Of a stretch of 64,000 bases of DNA, positions 35,402 to 46,280 are shown in pieces (the first letter of the stretch is position 1; each line of letters opens with the position of its first letter). The notes beneath the pieces are model-generated. The model saw only the letters and a program-made list of their open reading frames with translations. It had not been told where the DNA came from and did no database searches. Origin of the DNA: Topomyia yanbarensis (lineage: Eukaryota; Arthropoda; Insecta; Diptera; Culicidae); assembly GCF_030247195.1 (NCBI RefSeq), contig NC_080672.1:71961771-72025770 (forward strand). Direction: 5' to 3'. Both the position numbers and the translations under genes were made by a program.

Positions 35402-36040
35402 ACTGTTGTTTTAACAAAAAGAGGGTGCTCATAAACTACGAAAACTTCTTTAATTTTAATTTAATAATTAATTTAATAAGGCTAAGTTGTTTAGTTTTAG
35501 TAAAATCTCAAAATTCCTGCTAAATTTGCATTCTGTACCACTGTGCATGGAACCCAAGCGCATAAAGCAAAATGAATCAACGCTGATGATGATGGGTAGA
35601 GCAAAAGAGACAACTAGTACCACGACATTTAGTATTTTAACCGTGTCTGCAAATGGAGCTCGAATGTGCAAGCGATTTTGTCTACGAATAATTCTGTTCG
35701 AGATTGTACTTAAAAGTGTGCAGGAAACGAACACAACACAAAAGAAAGCATAGTGTTTGAACGGACAAGCTCAGTCGCGTGTTGGACGGAACTAGGTAGC
35801 GTACAGCCAGTGTAATGGACTTCTAGATTAGCTACACTGGCTGTGAAAGCACACAGCGCAGTGATTTGCTCCGCCTGCCGTTCAACAGGCAACTGAGCTT
35901 GTCCGGCCAAATCCGTTCTTTAAATAGTCGACGATGATGTCATTCATTGAAGCGTAGTGCGCTAGGTACACACATCTGTCGTACCGGACTTGGGAAGCGC
36001 TATCTTCTGTGTGCAAATGCGCAATACTTTGAGTAGGTTG
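35402..36040. other. Spacer with a 145-bp hairpin
   Basis: About 35762-35906 is a hairpin: CGGACAAGCTCAGT at the left pairs with ACTGAGCTTGTCCGG at the right, and CAGCCAGTGTA pairs with TACACTGGCTG around the loop. It is likely a small foldback MITE. The frame at 35487-35753 shows no domain. Otherwise nothing recognised. Confidence 0.55.
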
Positions 36041-36043
36041 TAA

Positions 36044-37083
36044 GGTTGTAGGGTAAATGATCTTGAGTGGGACAATTTATTGTTTTTTCTGCAGTATCGT
36101 CGACACATATCTCATAGGTTGTAGGGTAAATGATCTTGAGTGGGACAATTTGTTGTTTTTTCTTCAGTATCGTCGACACATATCTCGATTTCGGCATAAA
36201 ATTAGGAAAATATTTTAGCAAAAACGCATTAGATGACTAGATTAGATAAAACTAATAATTTTGGTAATTTGTGGATTGAAATTTAAATTAATCTGTGATC
36301 GGAACCAGAATAACAGTTTTACTGACTAAAAAATATTGATCATGAGTGGAAATGTATTTATCTTGAATGGAACTAAAAATAATTTTGATTAGAATTATAA
36401 TATCAGCCCCTTTCAAAAGTAGCAATATCTTTCAAATAAGCCAAGCGGATGAAAAATATATTTAGAAATGATTTAATAGGTTTTAATGCTCAAATTTCTA
36501 GGAAATATATCGAGAGTATATGCTATGAAATCATGCCAAATACAAATTAGTATGTATGCGTCTATAACCCCCGAATTTATATTTTCTTCATAACAAAATG
36601 CTACCAAAAAACCTCCTCTAGGAGTCAATAGCTGAAACTGGTGGTCTCAATCACGATTATTTGTAGTGCGATTTAATATTAAAAAACCATAATTATATTT
36701 TATTTAGAATCTAGTTCATGACATTTTCCGTAGTATTTTCAATCTATTTAAATGAAAACGTAGCAGTGTTTGCTCACATTAGTATAGAAATGTTCAATTT
36801 TTGAGCGTTTTATCATAAGCAAGCTTATTCAACAAAGCTCACTCAAGGCGACATAATGTATCAGAAAAAAAAGTAATTTTGTTTCGGAAAATTTTGTGTC
36901 TTAGAAATATTTCTAGCTATATTTAACCATGACAGATTGATTAAAATATGTTAAATTTTGCAGAATATGATGATTTTGGCACATTACTTCAGTTTAATAC
37001 ATAACATACATAATACGTATAGCATATTTTTAAAAAAGTCTTGATCAGTTTCTCTATAGTCCCACTTAACATCATTTATCCTA
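36044..37083. mobile_element. TIR element with tandemly duplicated left end
   Basis: The left end GGGTAAATGATCTTGAGTGG (36124) and right end 'cccacttaacatcatttatcc' (ending 37081) are inverted, with TA on both sides. The first 73 bases, from GGTTGTAGGGTAAATG, are present twice in tandem (36044 and 36117). The interior is AT-rich without a transposase. Confidence 0.6.
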
Positions 37084-37462
37084 CATTATTTATATTTTTA
37101 ATGCCAGGTTATCAAAAATCTTTGGGTTTATCTTTTGGAATCTATTCTTAAGAGTATTTTGGGGCCACGTGCGCAAAAAATTTGAAAATTTATCGTAGGA
37201 TGGCATATACGTTTAAAATTGGACCACTTTTCGTTACATACCAGTTTTGTAGAATTTGCAAAGTGCACCCCCATATCATAAACAAAGGCGTAGTCCTACG
37301 TCAAAAATCACTAGTGATTTTCTCTGAAGTGATAATGTGATAGAAAAAATCAATGCGCCCATATCACCGCCTGTGAGCACGGCCTAATTATGATTTATTT
37401 GATCAGAATTATGAAGTTGAGAAAATCAGGTACAACAGAAAAGATGCAAAATCGGGGTTGAT
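37084..37462. other. AT-rich spacer before the RTE-like LINE
   Basis: Nothing recognised. Confidence 0.4.
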
Positions 37463-37658
37463 ACACGATTATTATTGGGTCGACAATGACTGGGCAGTGC
37501 GTAAGCCTCTTGCACCTGAAGGCATAAAATAGACCCCACTTGCGGTCCTTAGCTTCCTGCCCAGTAACTCCTAGCCCTGGCCTCCTCGTGGCGTCGACTG
37601 GGATACAAGTAACCTTAGTGAAGATCGGGTAACCAACCCCGGTGGGAACTTTGGTCGT

Positions 37659-37934
37659 ATGCTGGCAGGGAAGGGGGGGTTACCCTTCCTCGGAAGGTGT
37701 AAACCTGTCCTGGTGCCCAGGTGGGACCTTAAGCAGTCCTGGCACGATGGCCCACCGGCGAGACAGGTGGTTGGCGTAGGCCCTATAAGCCGCCCCTTAA
37801 AAAACCCACATAACGAACAATACAGAAGAGAATACGACCCAGAACAATCGGCAACGACCCAGGCGACGAATAAAGGATCACGATTGGAAACTTGGAACAT
37901 GGAACTGCAGATCGCTCGGCTTCGCAGGATGTGA
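37659..37934 (+). CDS. Small ORF1 of the RTE-like LINE
   Basis: 91 residues from the ATG at 37659 to the TGA at 37934, overlapping the start of the long ORF2 frame and lying one frame behind it. RTE elements commonly carry a short overlapping first ORF. The sequence itself (MLAGKGGLPFLGRC...) has no recognisable domain, so this call rests on position. Confidence 0.35.
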   Translation: MLAGKGGLPFLGRCKPVLVPRWDLKQSWHDGPPARQVVGVGPISRPLKNPHNEQYRREYDPEQSATTQATNKGSRLETWNMELQIARLRRM

Positions 37935-40818
37935 CAGGATAATCTACGACGAGCTACACCCTCGAAACTTCGATATCGTGGCGCTGCAGGAACTTTGCTG
38001 GACGGGACAGAAGGTGTGGAAAAGCGGGCATCGAGCGGCTACCTTCTATCAGAGCTGTGGTACAACCAACGAGCTGGGAACCGGCTTCATAGTGCTGGGC
38101 AAGATGCGCCAACGTGTGATCGGGTGGCAGCCGATCAACGCAAGGATGTGCAAGTTGAGGATCAAAGGCCGTTTCTTTAACTACAGCATCATCAACGTGC
38201 ACTGCCCACACGAAGGGAGACCCGACGACGAGAAAGAAGCGTTCTACATGCAGCTGGAGCAGACATACGACGGTTGCCCTCTGCGAGACGTGAAAATTGT
38301 CATCGGCGACATGAACGCACAGGTAGGAAGGGAGGCAATGTACAGACCGGTGATCGGGCCTAACAGCCTGCATTCCGTATCAAATGACAACGGCCAACGA
38401 TGTGTGAACTTCGCAGCCTCCCGTGGAATGGTAGTCCGAAGCACCTTCTTCCCTCGCAAAGATATCCACAAAGTCACCTGGAGATCACCGGACCAGGTAA
38501 CAAAAAATCAAATCGACCACGTTCTAATCGACGGAGGATTCTTCTCGGACATCACAAACGTCCGCACTTATCGCAGTGCGAATATAGATTCGGACCACCA
38601 CCTGGTTGCAGTATGCTTGCGCTCAAAACTTTCGACAGTGCATAGCTCTCGTCGAAGCCGAACGCCGCGGCTAAACATCGAGCGGCTACAAGATGGCAGA
38701 GTGGCTCAAGAATACGCGCAGCAGTTGGAAGTGGCACTACCAACGGAAGAGCAGCTAGGCGCAGTTGCCCTTGCAGATGGCTGGAGAGATATCCGATCCG
38801 CCATAGGTAGCACCGCAGCCACTGCACTAGGTACGGTGGGCCCGGACCGAAGAAGCGACTGGTACGACGGCGAATGCGAGCAGTTAGTCGAAGAGAAGAA
38901 TGCAGCATGGGCGAGAATGCTGCAACACCGCACGAGGGCGAACGAGGCGCGATATAAACAGGCACGGAACAGGCAGAACTCGGTTTTCCGGACCAAAAAG
39001 CGCCAGCAGGAAGACCGAGATCGCGAAGCGATGGAGCAGCTGTACCGCGCTAAAGACACACGGAAATTCTACGAGAAGTTGAACCGCTCGCGCAGGGGCC
39101 ACGTACCACAGGCCGACATGTGCAGAGATACAAACGGGAATCTTCTCACGGACCAGTGTGAGGTGATCCAGAGGTGGCGGCAGCACTACGAAGAACACGT
39201 GAACGGCGATGCAGCAGACGACGAGGATGGCACGGTAACGCACCTGGGAGCACGCGCGGAAGACATTACACTACCGGCTCCGGATCTCCAAGAAATCCAG
39301 GAGGAGATTAGCCGGCTCAAAAATAATAAATCCGCTGGGGTTGACCAAATACCAAGCGAGTTACTAAAACACGGTGGCGAGCCACTGGCTAAAGCGCTGC
39401 ACTGGGTGATTACCAAGATTTGGGAGGAAGAGATTTTACCGGAGGAGTGGATGGAAGGTGTCGTGTGTCCTATCTACAAAAAGGGCGACAAGCTGGATTG
39501 CTGTAATTACCGAGCAATCACCCTGCTGAACGCCGCCTACAAGGTACTCTCCCAAATACTATGCCGTCGACTATCACCAATTGCAAGAGAGTTCGTGGGG
39601 CAGTACCAGGCGGGTTTCATGAGCGAACGATCTACCACGGACCAGGTGTTCGCTCTTCGTCAAGTACTGCAGAAATGCCGCGAGTACAATGTGCCCACAC
39701 ATCATTTGTTCATCGACTTCAAAGCCGCATACGACACTATCGATCGAGATCAGCTATGGCAGATTATGCACGAGTACGGATTCCCGGACAAACTGACGCG
39801 ATTAGTGAAGGCGACGATGGATCGGGTGATGTGCGTAGTACGTGTCTCAGGGACGCTCTCGAGTCCCTTCGAATCACGCAGAGGGTTACGGCAAGGTGAT
39901 GGTCTCTCGTGTCTGTTATTCAACATCGCGCTGGAAGGTGTAATAAGAAGAGCAGGGATCGACACGAGTGGTACGATTTTCACAAAGTCCGTTCAGCTAC
40001 TTGGCTTCGCCGATGACGTTGATATTATTGCACGAAACTTTGAGAAGATGGAGGAAGCCTACATCAGACTGAAAAGAGAAGCCAAGCGCGTCGGACTTGC
40101 CATCAACACGTCGAAGACAAAGTACATGATAGGAAGAGGTTCACGAGAAGAGAATGAGAACCGCCCGCTTCGAGTCTGCATCGGTGGCGACAAAATCGAG
40201 GTGGTTGAAGAGTTCGTGTACTTGGGCTCACTGGTGACCGCCGACAATGATACCAGCAGAGAGATTCGTAGACGCATCGTGGCAGGAAATCGTGCTTACT
40301 TTGGCCTCCGCAAGACACTTCGGTCGAACAGAGTTCGCCGTCGTACGAAGTTGACCATCTACAAGACGCTGATTAGACCGGTAGTTCTCTACGGGCACGA
40401 GACCTGGACCATGCTCGTGGAGGACCAACGCGCACTTGGTGTCTTCGAACGGAAAGTGCTGCGTACCATCTACGGTGGAGTGCAGATGGAAGACGGCACA
40501 TGGAGACGGCGAATGAACCATGAGTTGCATCAGCTGTTGGGGGAGCCGCCCATCTGTCATACCGCGAAAATCGGACGACTACGGTGGGCCGGGCACGTAG
40601 CCAGAATGTCGGACAATAGCCCGGTGAAAACGGTTCTCAATTGCAATCCGACCGGTACAAGAAGACGTGGCGCGCAGCGAGCACGATGGATCGACCAGGT
40701 GGAAAACGATTTGCGGACCCTTCGCAGACTGCGTGGCTGGCGACGCGCGGCCATGGACCGAGTGGAATGGAGGAATCTTTTGTATACGGCACAGGCCACT
40801 TCGGCCTTAATCTGTTAA
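37801..40818 (+). CDS. RTE-like LINE ORF2: APE endonuclease and reverse transcriptase
   Basis: The frame is open from 37801 (after a TAA at 37798) to the stop at 40818, over 1000 codons without interruption. There is no in-frame ATG before the conserved endonuclease start LGTWNCRSL (37891); the first candidate codon often chosen, at 37978, is GTG. Endonuclease motifs in order: ALQELCWTG, VIGDMNAQVGRE, KVTWRSPDQVTKNQIDHV and SDHHLV. RT motifs: LPEEWMEGVVCPIYKKGD, NYRAITLLN, QAGFMSERSTTDQ, FIDFKAAYDTIDR, GLRQGDGLSC and GFADDVDIIA, with a C-terminal RWAGHVARM region. It may initiate by frameshift or re-initiation from ORF1. No RNase H. Higher GC than its surroundings. Confidence 0.9.
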   Translation, partial: KTHITNNTEENTTQNNRQRPRRRIKDHDWKLGTWNCRSLGFAGCDRIIYDELHPRNFDIVALQELCWTGQKVWKSGHRAATFYQSCGTTNELGTGFIVLGKMRQRVIGWQPINARMCKLRIKGRFFNYSIINVHCPHEGRPDDEKEAFYMQLEQTYDGCPLRDVKIVIGDMNAQVGREAMYRPVIGPNSLHSVSNDNGQRCVNFAASRGMVVRSTFFPRKDIHKVTWRSPDQVTKNQIDHVLIDGGFFSDITNVRTYRSANIDSDHHLVAVCLRSKLSTVHSSRRSRTPRLNIERLQDGRVAQEYAQQLEVALPTEEQLGAVALADGWRDIRSAIGSTAATALGTVGPDRRSDWYDGECEQLVEEKNAAWARMLQHRTRANEARYKQARNRQNSVFRTKKRQQEDRDREAMEQLYRAKDTRKFYEKLNRSRRGHVPQADMCRDTNGNLLTDQCEVIQRWRQHYEEHVNGDAADDEDGTVTHLGARAEDITLPAPDLQEIQEEISRLKNNKSAGVDQIPSELLKHGGEPLAKALHWVITKIWEEEILPEEWMEGVVCPIYKKGDKLDCCNYRAITLLNAAYKVLSQILCRRLSPIAREFVGQYQAGFMSERSTTDQVFALRQVLQKCREYNVPTHHLFIDFKAAYDTIDRDQLWQIMHEYGFPDKLTRLVKATMDRVMCVVRVSGTLSSPFESRRGLRQGDGLSCLLFNIALEGVIRRAGIDTSGTIFTKSVQLLGFADDVDIIARNFEKMEEAYIRLKREAKRVGLAINTSKTKYMIGRGSREENENRPLRVCIGGDKIEVVEEFVYLGSLVTADNDTSREIRRRIVAGNRAYFGLRKTLRSNRVRRRTKLTIYKTLIRPVVLYGHETWTMLVEDQRALGVFERKVLRTIYGGVQMEDGTWRRRMNHELHQLLGEPPICHTAKIGRLRWAGHVARMSDNSPVKTVLNCNPTGTRRRGAQRARWIDQVENDLRTLRRLRGWRRAAMDRVEWRNLLYTAQATSALIC

Positions 40819-40833
40819 TGAAACACGATTATT

Positions 40834-41267
40834 GTAAGAAAATCCTTATGATGATGATTTAATCACATGATTTTGGGAGTGAGAGCGATCCAGCAAAATA
40901 AAATGCGAAATAATCTAAATGCTAACGTTTTCAAGTTTTCGGGAAAGTTTTATATTGAAGGACAAGTTGTTGGCAGTTGAAAATCAATAGTTTTGAACAT
41001 TTTTAATGCACAGGGGGCTCCACCGATGTGTCAAAATGGAAATTGTTTCAACTTTTTGGGAAAGTGTTTTGTTTATTTGTTTATTTTTGATAAGGCTGAC
41101 AAAATCGGGTCAAAAGCTGTCAAAATTGGGGGTAAACAAAATCGGGGGCTGATAAAATCGGATTTTTTCTGTGTCTTCAACAATTTAAAGCTGAAGACTG
41201 CATGATCTATTTTTTTATTTTTCGCGCAAATCAAAGTTGTTCAAAGTGTTACTTGAAAAAGTTAATA
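40834..41267. repeat. Spacer with a MITE right-end fragment
   Basis: 41085-41169 ('aaggctgacaaaatcgggtcaaaagctgtcaaaattggggg', 'gggggctgataaaatcgg') matches the right half of the 26276 MITE; no left end is present nearby. The rest is unassigned. Confidence 0.5.
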
Positions 41268-41589
41268 CAGTGAAGACCCGATTTTATGAGCTCCCGATTT
41301 TGTCTACCCCCGATAATTCCAGCTTTTTGATCCGATTTTGTCAGCCTCATACGAAATTATGTTTGATGGGCTCCAGCAGACGAACCGGGTCAAATTAGAG
41401 TAAATCCTTTCTCGAGCTTATTTTTCTTGCCTTACACCCAAAATTCGACGGGTATGTTTCTATTACTTTTGGGTAAGATTCTATTGTGTTTTCGGTAACA
41501 GACCACGCAATTGCGCATTGCGGTATTAAACTCATATTCCCACAAAGGTAGTAAACGGTGGAATGACGAATTTCGGTTGCTGTTCATTA

Positions 41590-42465
41590 GGGTGGGACAA
41601 AAATTAGATTCCAGCTCCGAGCAACTTTTTAGGTACCATTTGGGTCCTAGAACAACTGTGCAAATTTTTAGCTCGATCGGTGAAACTATATTTTCGCGCC
41701 CACTGTTTAAAGTTTACATGGGATTTTGTATGGGAAAATTAACTTTTACAAAATAATTCCTCCAGGAGTCGCCCATTACTTCCTAAAAATAAATCGTAAA
41801 GGAAATTTAACAAAGAAAGAAAGTCTCGAAAACCACAAAACGATCTGACGCTTGAGAAAAAAGTTATTAAGCAGAAACTGATTGATGCTCTGACGATTGA
41901 TAAAATATTCATTTTTTCTAGCACCACTGCTGTTGGTTGTCCAATTATACGCAATTTTGTTTTAATCCTCCCTTAATGTGTCTAAATCGTTTATCTACAC
42001 TATTTGGCCACTTCGCAAGGTTTGGAGGGATAAATTGAGGCTTTTTTTGTACATAAGAAAAGAAAGTTGAAACTTTTTGTATATAATTAGACTGACAGAA
42101 GCAGTGATGCTATGACAAGTGAAATTTTCATCAATCTTCAAAACATCAATCGGTTTTTGTTTAATAACTTTTTCCACAAGCATCAAATCGTTTTGCAGTC
42201 TTCTAGACTTTGTTTCCTGGACAAATTTCCTATAAAAATCAGACATCTATTTATTTTTAGGAGGTAAGGGGCAACTCTTGGAAGAATTAATTTGCAGAAG
42301 ACAATTTCCCCATACGAAATCCCATGTAAACTTTAAACCGCGGGCGCAAAAATATAGTTTCACCGATCGAGCTGAAAATTTGTAGAGTTCTTCAGGGAGC
42401 TAAGTGGGACTCAAAAAGTTACTCGGAGCCAAATTTTATTTTTTTCATATAACCATGTCCCACTC
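41590..42465. mobile_element. Foldback element, GGGTGGGAC ends, TA duplication
   Basis: TA at 41588-41589 and 42466-42467. The left arm (GGGTGGGACAAAAATTAGAT, 'gctccgagcaac', 'cgatcggtgaaactatattttcgcgcc', 'catgggattttgtatggg') pairs with the right arm ('cccatacgaaatcccatg', 'gcaaaaatatagtttcaccgatcg', 'gttactcggagcc', CATGTCCCACTC). Arms are about 180 bp, total 876 bp, with no coding frame. Confidence 0.7.
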
Positions 42466-42713
42466 TACTGTTCATGTATGCGCATCACACAATAAAACAC
42501 TTTTTCAGTATGTGTCAACCTCGGCTCTGTTCGGATGTAGGATAATTCGGTCGATTGCTATGATAGTATTAGTAACGAGTCAAACCAACCGGAATCCTGG
42601 CGGATCTCTGACCAAATTCAGGCTGAAATCTGCCCCAATATTGGCAGAAACCAGCCAGAATTACGGATTTTTTACTGGGTAGGTTGGATAGTGGAATAAA
42701 AAGTTTAGGCGGT

Positions 42714-42960
42714 TACCGGATCCGGCCTAGCTGCCAGATCCAGACCAGTCCCCAAATCCAGACCTCCCGGATCCAGAGATGTGCCCAGATCCGAACCAGC
42801 TCCCGGATCTGGACCAGTACCCGGATCCGGACCAGTACCCGGATCTAACCCATCCCCTTTTCCCCTTACCAAGTCCGGACCTGAGCCAGACCCAGACCTG
42901 GTGCTTAGATCCAGACAAGTGTCTGGATCCGGAGCCTCGGTTCGGATACATGGATCCAAA
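42714..42960. repeat. GC-rich minisatellite, ~18-bp period
   Basis: Imperfect tandem units related to CCCGGATCCGGACCAGTA; the clearest successive units lie between 42800 and 42850. Because the period is divisible by three, long frames open on both strands (DPDQYP-like repeats). These are composition effects rather than genes. Confidence 0.75.
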
Positions 42961-43609
42961 TCATAGGTCTTGCTTCCCGTACATGACGGGAAGGACTGTT
43001 CATGTTTTGTGCAGGCGCTACCTTGCTGTTAACGTCCGTGATAGAAAAGAAATTTCAATTTAACACCAGCCGAAATACCCCACCACTATTCCGAGTCGTT
43101 TTTTCTGACTGTGCTTTGAAGCTAGCCGAGTGTGAGCCGATCTTCAAATACGGAATTTTTCGTGTAGAGAAAATCGAATTTCGTCTTTGTCCACATAGTG
43201 TTCATTTCACTTGATGCGCAATACAATGACAAGCGAAGTGCTACACACTTCCAGACAATCCGACGCGATAATATTTAATGAATAAGAATTGATGAAACAT
43301 TAGTGCGACGCAGAGAAGATTTGAATGTGTTGGTATTGCCGTTTGAGGAATTTTTTGTTGTGACCGTTTTAGCATGAAACGTCTTGCTATTAGAGCATTT
43401 TTTTTATTACCGTAAAGGTATTACGGCCGAGTTTTGGGTGTAGAAATTCAAAATATCAATTTATTTATAATTCTGCTATTTGATTCCCCCCTTAGAAAAA
43501 TTCATAATTTATTTAACAGCTTCGGTCTATTAAAAAGAGAGAAAAAAATATGTCCTAATTTTGTCAGCCTAAAATAAACAAAGGGGCTGATAAAACGGGT
43601 TTTCGCAGT

Positions 43610-44490
43610 ACATGGATTATTCCGCGCAAAGTGACAAAATAAAACAAAACTTGAAATCTCCCATCACAGATTACAACCAATTTTGAAGAAATTGTTAATC
43701 TAGAGCCAATATATAATATCCCAAATTATTATGTCGATTGAGCCACCCCTCGGTCCATGTGAACACTCTAAATTAAAACAAACTTTTTAGATTTTTTTTC
43801 TGATTACATCTCTTGCACAGTTTGCACTAGAATCAATCAGCGAGATGCTTTTTGAAGGAAATTATTCAAGGAATCTAGAAAAAAATACTAGTTTCATAAA
43901 GCAGTGTTGCCAAATATGCATCATTTTCAAAACTTTAAATACATTTTTCTCGCAATACTTATATTGAGTACTGCAAGCATTTGTGACTCATAAAATATCA
44001 GTATACCGACTTTACTAGACCGGTTTCAGACACTCCTTTGGGATATTGATGACATGCTTCTCAGGATTCTGTTTGGATCCTTTCCGGTATTCTGATCGGA
44101 TTCCAATGGAATCTATCTCATAATTTCGATTTAATCCTTATCCGTATTTCTACGTTTTCTTGCTCTGAATTTTGATGCAGGATTCTAGAGAAAAGCTTCT
44201 CAGAAGTCCGGTGGAATCCTTCTCAAGATAGAATTCTACTGAAGATTATGATTAATTCCAGCTACTGATAGTCGATAGAATAATGCTCATATTTTCAATT
44301 CCGATGAGTATCCTGCTCAGAGTTTCAGTTTTAATTTTAATCAATATTGCTCTTCTTCCAGACAACGTATCTTCACAAGGACAAGTAAGGCTTATAACTG
44401 GGACTATTACCTTTCGTTTTCACACTAACAGTTATAAGTATTGTCAGTAGCACAGAAATTATTACAATTAGTCTGATTGGTTCCCGCTGA
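43610..44490. other. AT-rich spacer, no gene supported
   Basis: 44030-44340 repeats words such as 'ggattctg', 'ggaatc.t.ctca' and 'cttctcag', suggesting a decayed tandem repeat. Nothing else recognised. Confidence 0.4.
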
Positions 44491-44644
44491 AGCAGTGATA
44501 ATCCGAAAGGGTTATGAGGCTATGTCTAGGGACTGTAGTAGAATATTCTAACAGCTTCGGAAAAAATGTGTCCTGATTTTGTCAATGTCACCATGTGGTC
44601 AGCCTAAAATACACCCAAAGGCAGCCAAAAACGGGTCTTCACTG
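44491..44644. mobile_element. MITE right-end fragment, CAGTGAAGACCCG family
   Basis: 'gaaagggttatgaggctat', 'gattttgtcaatgtcacc', 'agcctaaaatacacc' and the terminus CGGGTCTTCACTG followed by TA match the right part of the outer element at 49333-51390. Confidence 0.6.
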
Positions 44645-44654
44645 TACTCGAAAA

Positions 44655-45005
44655 CCCTAGCCAGATGGGTATTTTTGAAACACGTTCGACAAGTAGATGA
44701 TGAAAATGAATATTTGGAACCTTTGTGAAATCCAAGATGCTAAATTCCGGTTAAGCAATATTTTCGATAACCCTAACAATATATGGGGATTTTTGGAACT
44801 GACTTGACAAATAGATGATGGAAACATCAGTTTGATGGCATTTAGAAATCCAAGTTAAGCGAAATTTTGTATAACCGTAACCATTAAGGGTATTTTTGAA
44901 ATGGGTTTGACAACTAGATAACGGAAATCGATGAGTGACGTCATTTTGAAGGCGAAGGTAGCAACTTCTGATTGAGCAAAATTTTCCATTACAATGTCAT
45001 TACTA
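44655..45005 (-). repeat. R3 units, inverted, three in tandem
   Basis: Successive 'gggtatttttgaa..g..tgacaagtagatgatg.aaat' blocks at about 44668, 44787 and 44888, with 'atttgaaatccaagatg.taattccggttaagc' between them. Period near 110-120 bp. Confidence 0.6.
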
Positions 45006-46280
45006 ATCACTATATCAATATCTACTTGTTGCCGTTTGGGTGCTTTGCGCTATTCAGCGATAAGATGTGAGTGATAAGAGAGCCCGGTAAAACAAAATGC
45101 GGACGAACATGGTCGGGCGATTTAAACAGTTTGACGTTTGACTCAACTCGCCTGTGCCAATTGCCCCTAGGAACAAATGCAATTTGCGAATGTGATTTAA
45201 AGGCAATTTTAACACTTAGAGAAATTTTCTGGCGGCTGAAATGGACTTGGTTGTTTCTTTTTGCGTTTTTCAAACATGGCGGCGAACATGTTTGGCTTAA
45301 GCTTAAAATTGTTTTTTAAACAGTTGGCGTGTTTTCGCTTGTATTTTGTTTGTCTAGTGCACTTAATTTAGCCAACGAATGTGGGAAATTGTGGAATCGT
45401 GTGTAAGTACAGTGAAACAAGATCTCTGACCTAAAAACTAAATGAAAGCAAGATTGTGGTAAGTTTTGGTGTGCAATACAAATTTCACCATGGATTCTTC
45501 CTATAGTTTGGTGGTGATTACCTAGTGTACTGATAAATTTATGTGAGTAAATAATGAATTCGAAAATAAGTATTATTTTTAATTTTCATATCAGGCAATT
45601 AAGGGCGATTATATGGCGCGTTCACTGGGCGATTTGGGGGCGACTTAAGGGCGGGTAGAGCGGCAAAAAAATGACAAATCGCCCAAATGTGGCATTTAAA
45701 ATAGCCCCCTAATTGCCAGCAAGTTGCTGGCAAATTGTAGGGCAATTAGCGCATCCGAGTTGGCAAATAGCCCCCCGCTAGCCAGCAACTTGCCCTTTTT
45801 GACTGGGAGTGAGAGCAGTGCAGGTCATACTGCTGTTCACTGAAAATGAGCGTGGATACGAGAGTGTCCGCCATGAAATCGGAATTAAATGATTATAATT
45901 AGTTGCATATATGTATGATATTTAGAATAAAAATTCAGTTGAATTTATGTCAGAACATTATATGTAAATATCTGCGACTAACGGTCAATTTAAAAACCAT
46001 AGAACAAAATTTATTATACATCACACCTAAGTTAATACACAAAACACATAGATCAACTGACTGATTTGCCGGAAAATGGGGAAAATCGGAGAAGGTCGGA
46101 AAAAGGAGAAGATTAGAGAGGAAATTGGCTTAGGATAGGTCGCTACTGAGTCATTCGATTCATTGGGCTCATTTACCGCAAAGACAGCCCTGCGATAAGA
46201 CCTGAAAATTTTAGAAAAGAGTTTAGTAAAAGCAAAATTATAATCCCGATGTTGAAACAACTTTCAATTAAGGTCAAATA
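45005..46280. other. Intergenic DNA with a small palindrome-rich MITE-like segment
   Basis: About 45594-45806 contains GCCAGCAAGTTGCTGGC, repeated 'gggcgatt/aatcgccc' and 'tagccccc' words in both orientations, suggesting a small palindromic element ending near CTTGCCCTTTTTGACTGGGA. Frames of 77-83 codons at 45022-45319 and 46027-46260 show no domain. Confidence 0.45.

Larger units (their letters stand above)
37474..40822 (+). mobile_element. RTE-like non-LTR retrotransposon with intact ORF2
   Basis: An 11-bp direct repeat ACACGATTATT occurs at 37463-37473 and 40823-40833, bracketing the 5'UTR, a small ORF1 and the long ORF2. If this is the target duplication, the 3'UTR is only a few nucleotides. 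Alternatively the 3' end is the TTATGATGATGATT string at about 40847-40860. The 5' region (AAGATCGGGTAACCAACCCC, GGTGGGAACTTTGGTC) is shared with the decayed element at 55137, showing a common family. Confidence 0.8.
41268..43608. mobile_element. CAGTGAAGACCCG-family MITE expanded by internal insertions
   Basis: The left end CAGTGAAGACCCGATTTTAT is preceded by TA at 41266. The right end GGGGCTGATAAAACGGGTTT...CGCAG is followed by TA at 43609. 41268-41435 and about 43555-43608 match opposite halves of the 26276 copy. The intervening DNA holds a foldback (41590-42465), a minisatellite (42714-42960) and unassigned sequence. The two ends could also belong to two different broken copies. Confidence 0.5.

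Noticed and set aside
37954..40799. Numerous frames antisense to the RTE-like ORF2
   Set aside because: They mirror the GC-rich coding strand and carry no independent motifs.
42705..43063. Asp/Pro- and Gly/Ser-rich frames on both strands near 42.7-43.0 kb
   Set aside because: They are read-throughs of an 18-bp minisatellite, not conserved coding sequence.
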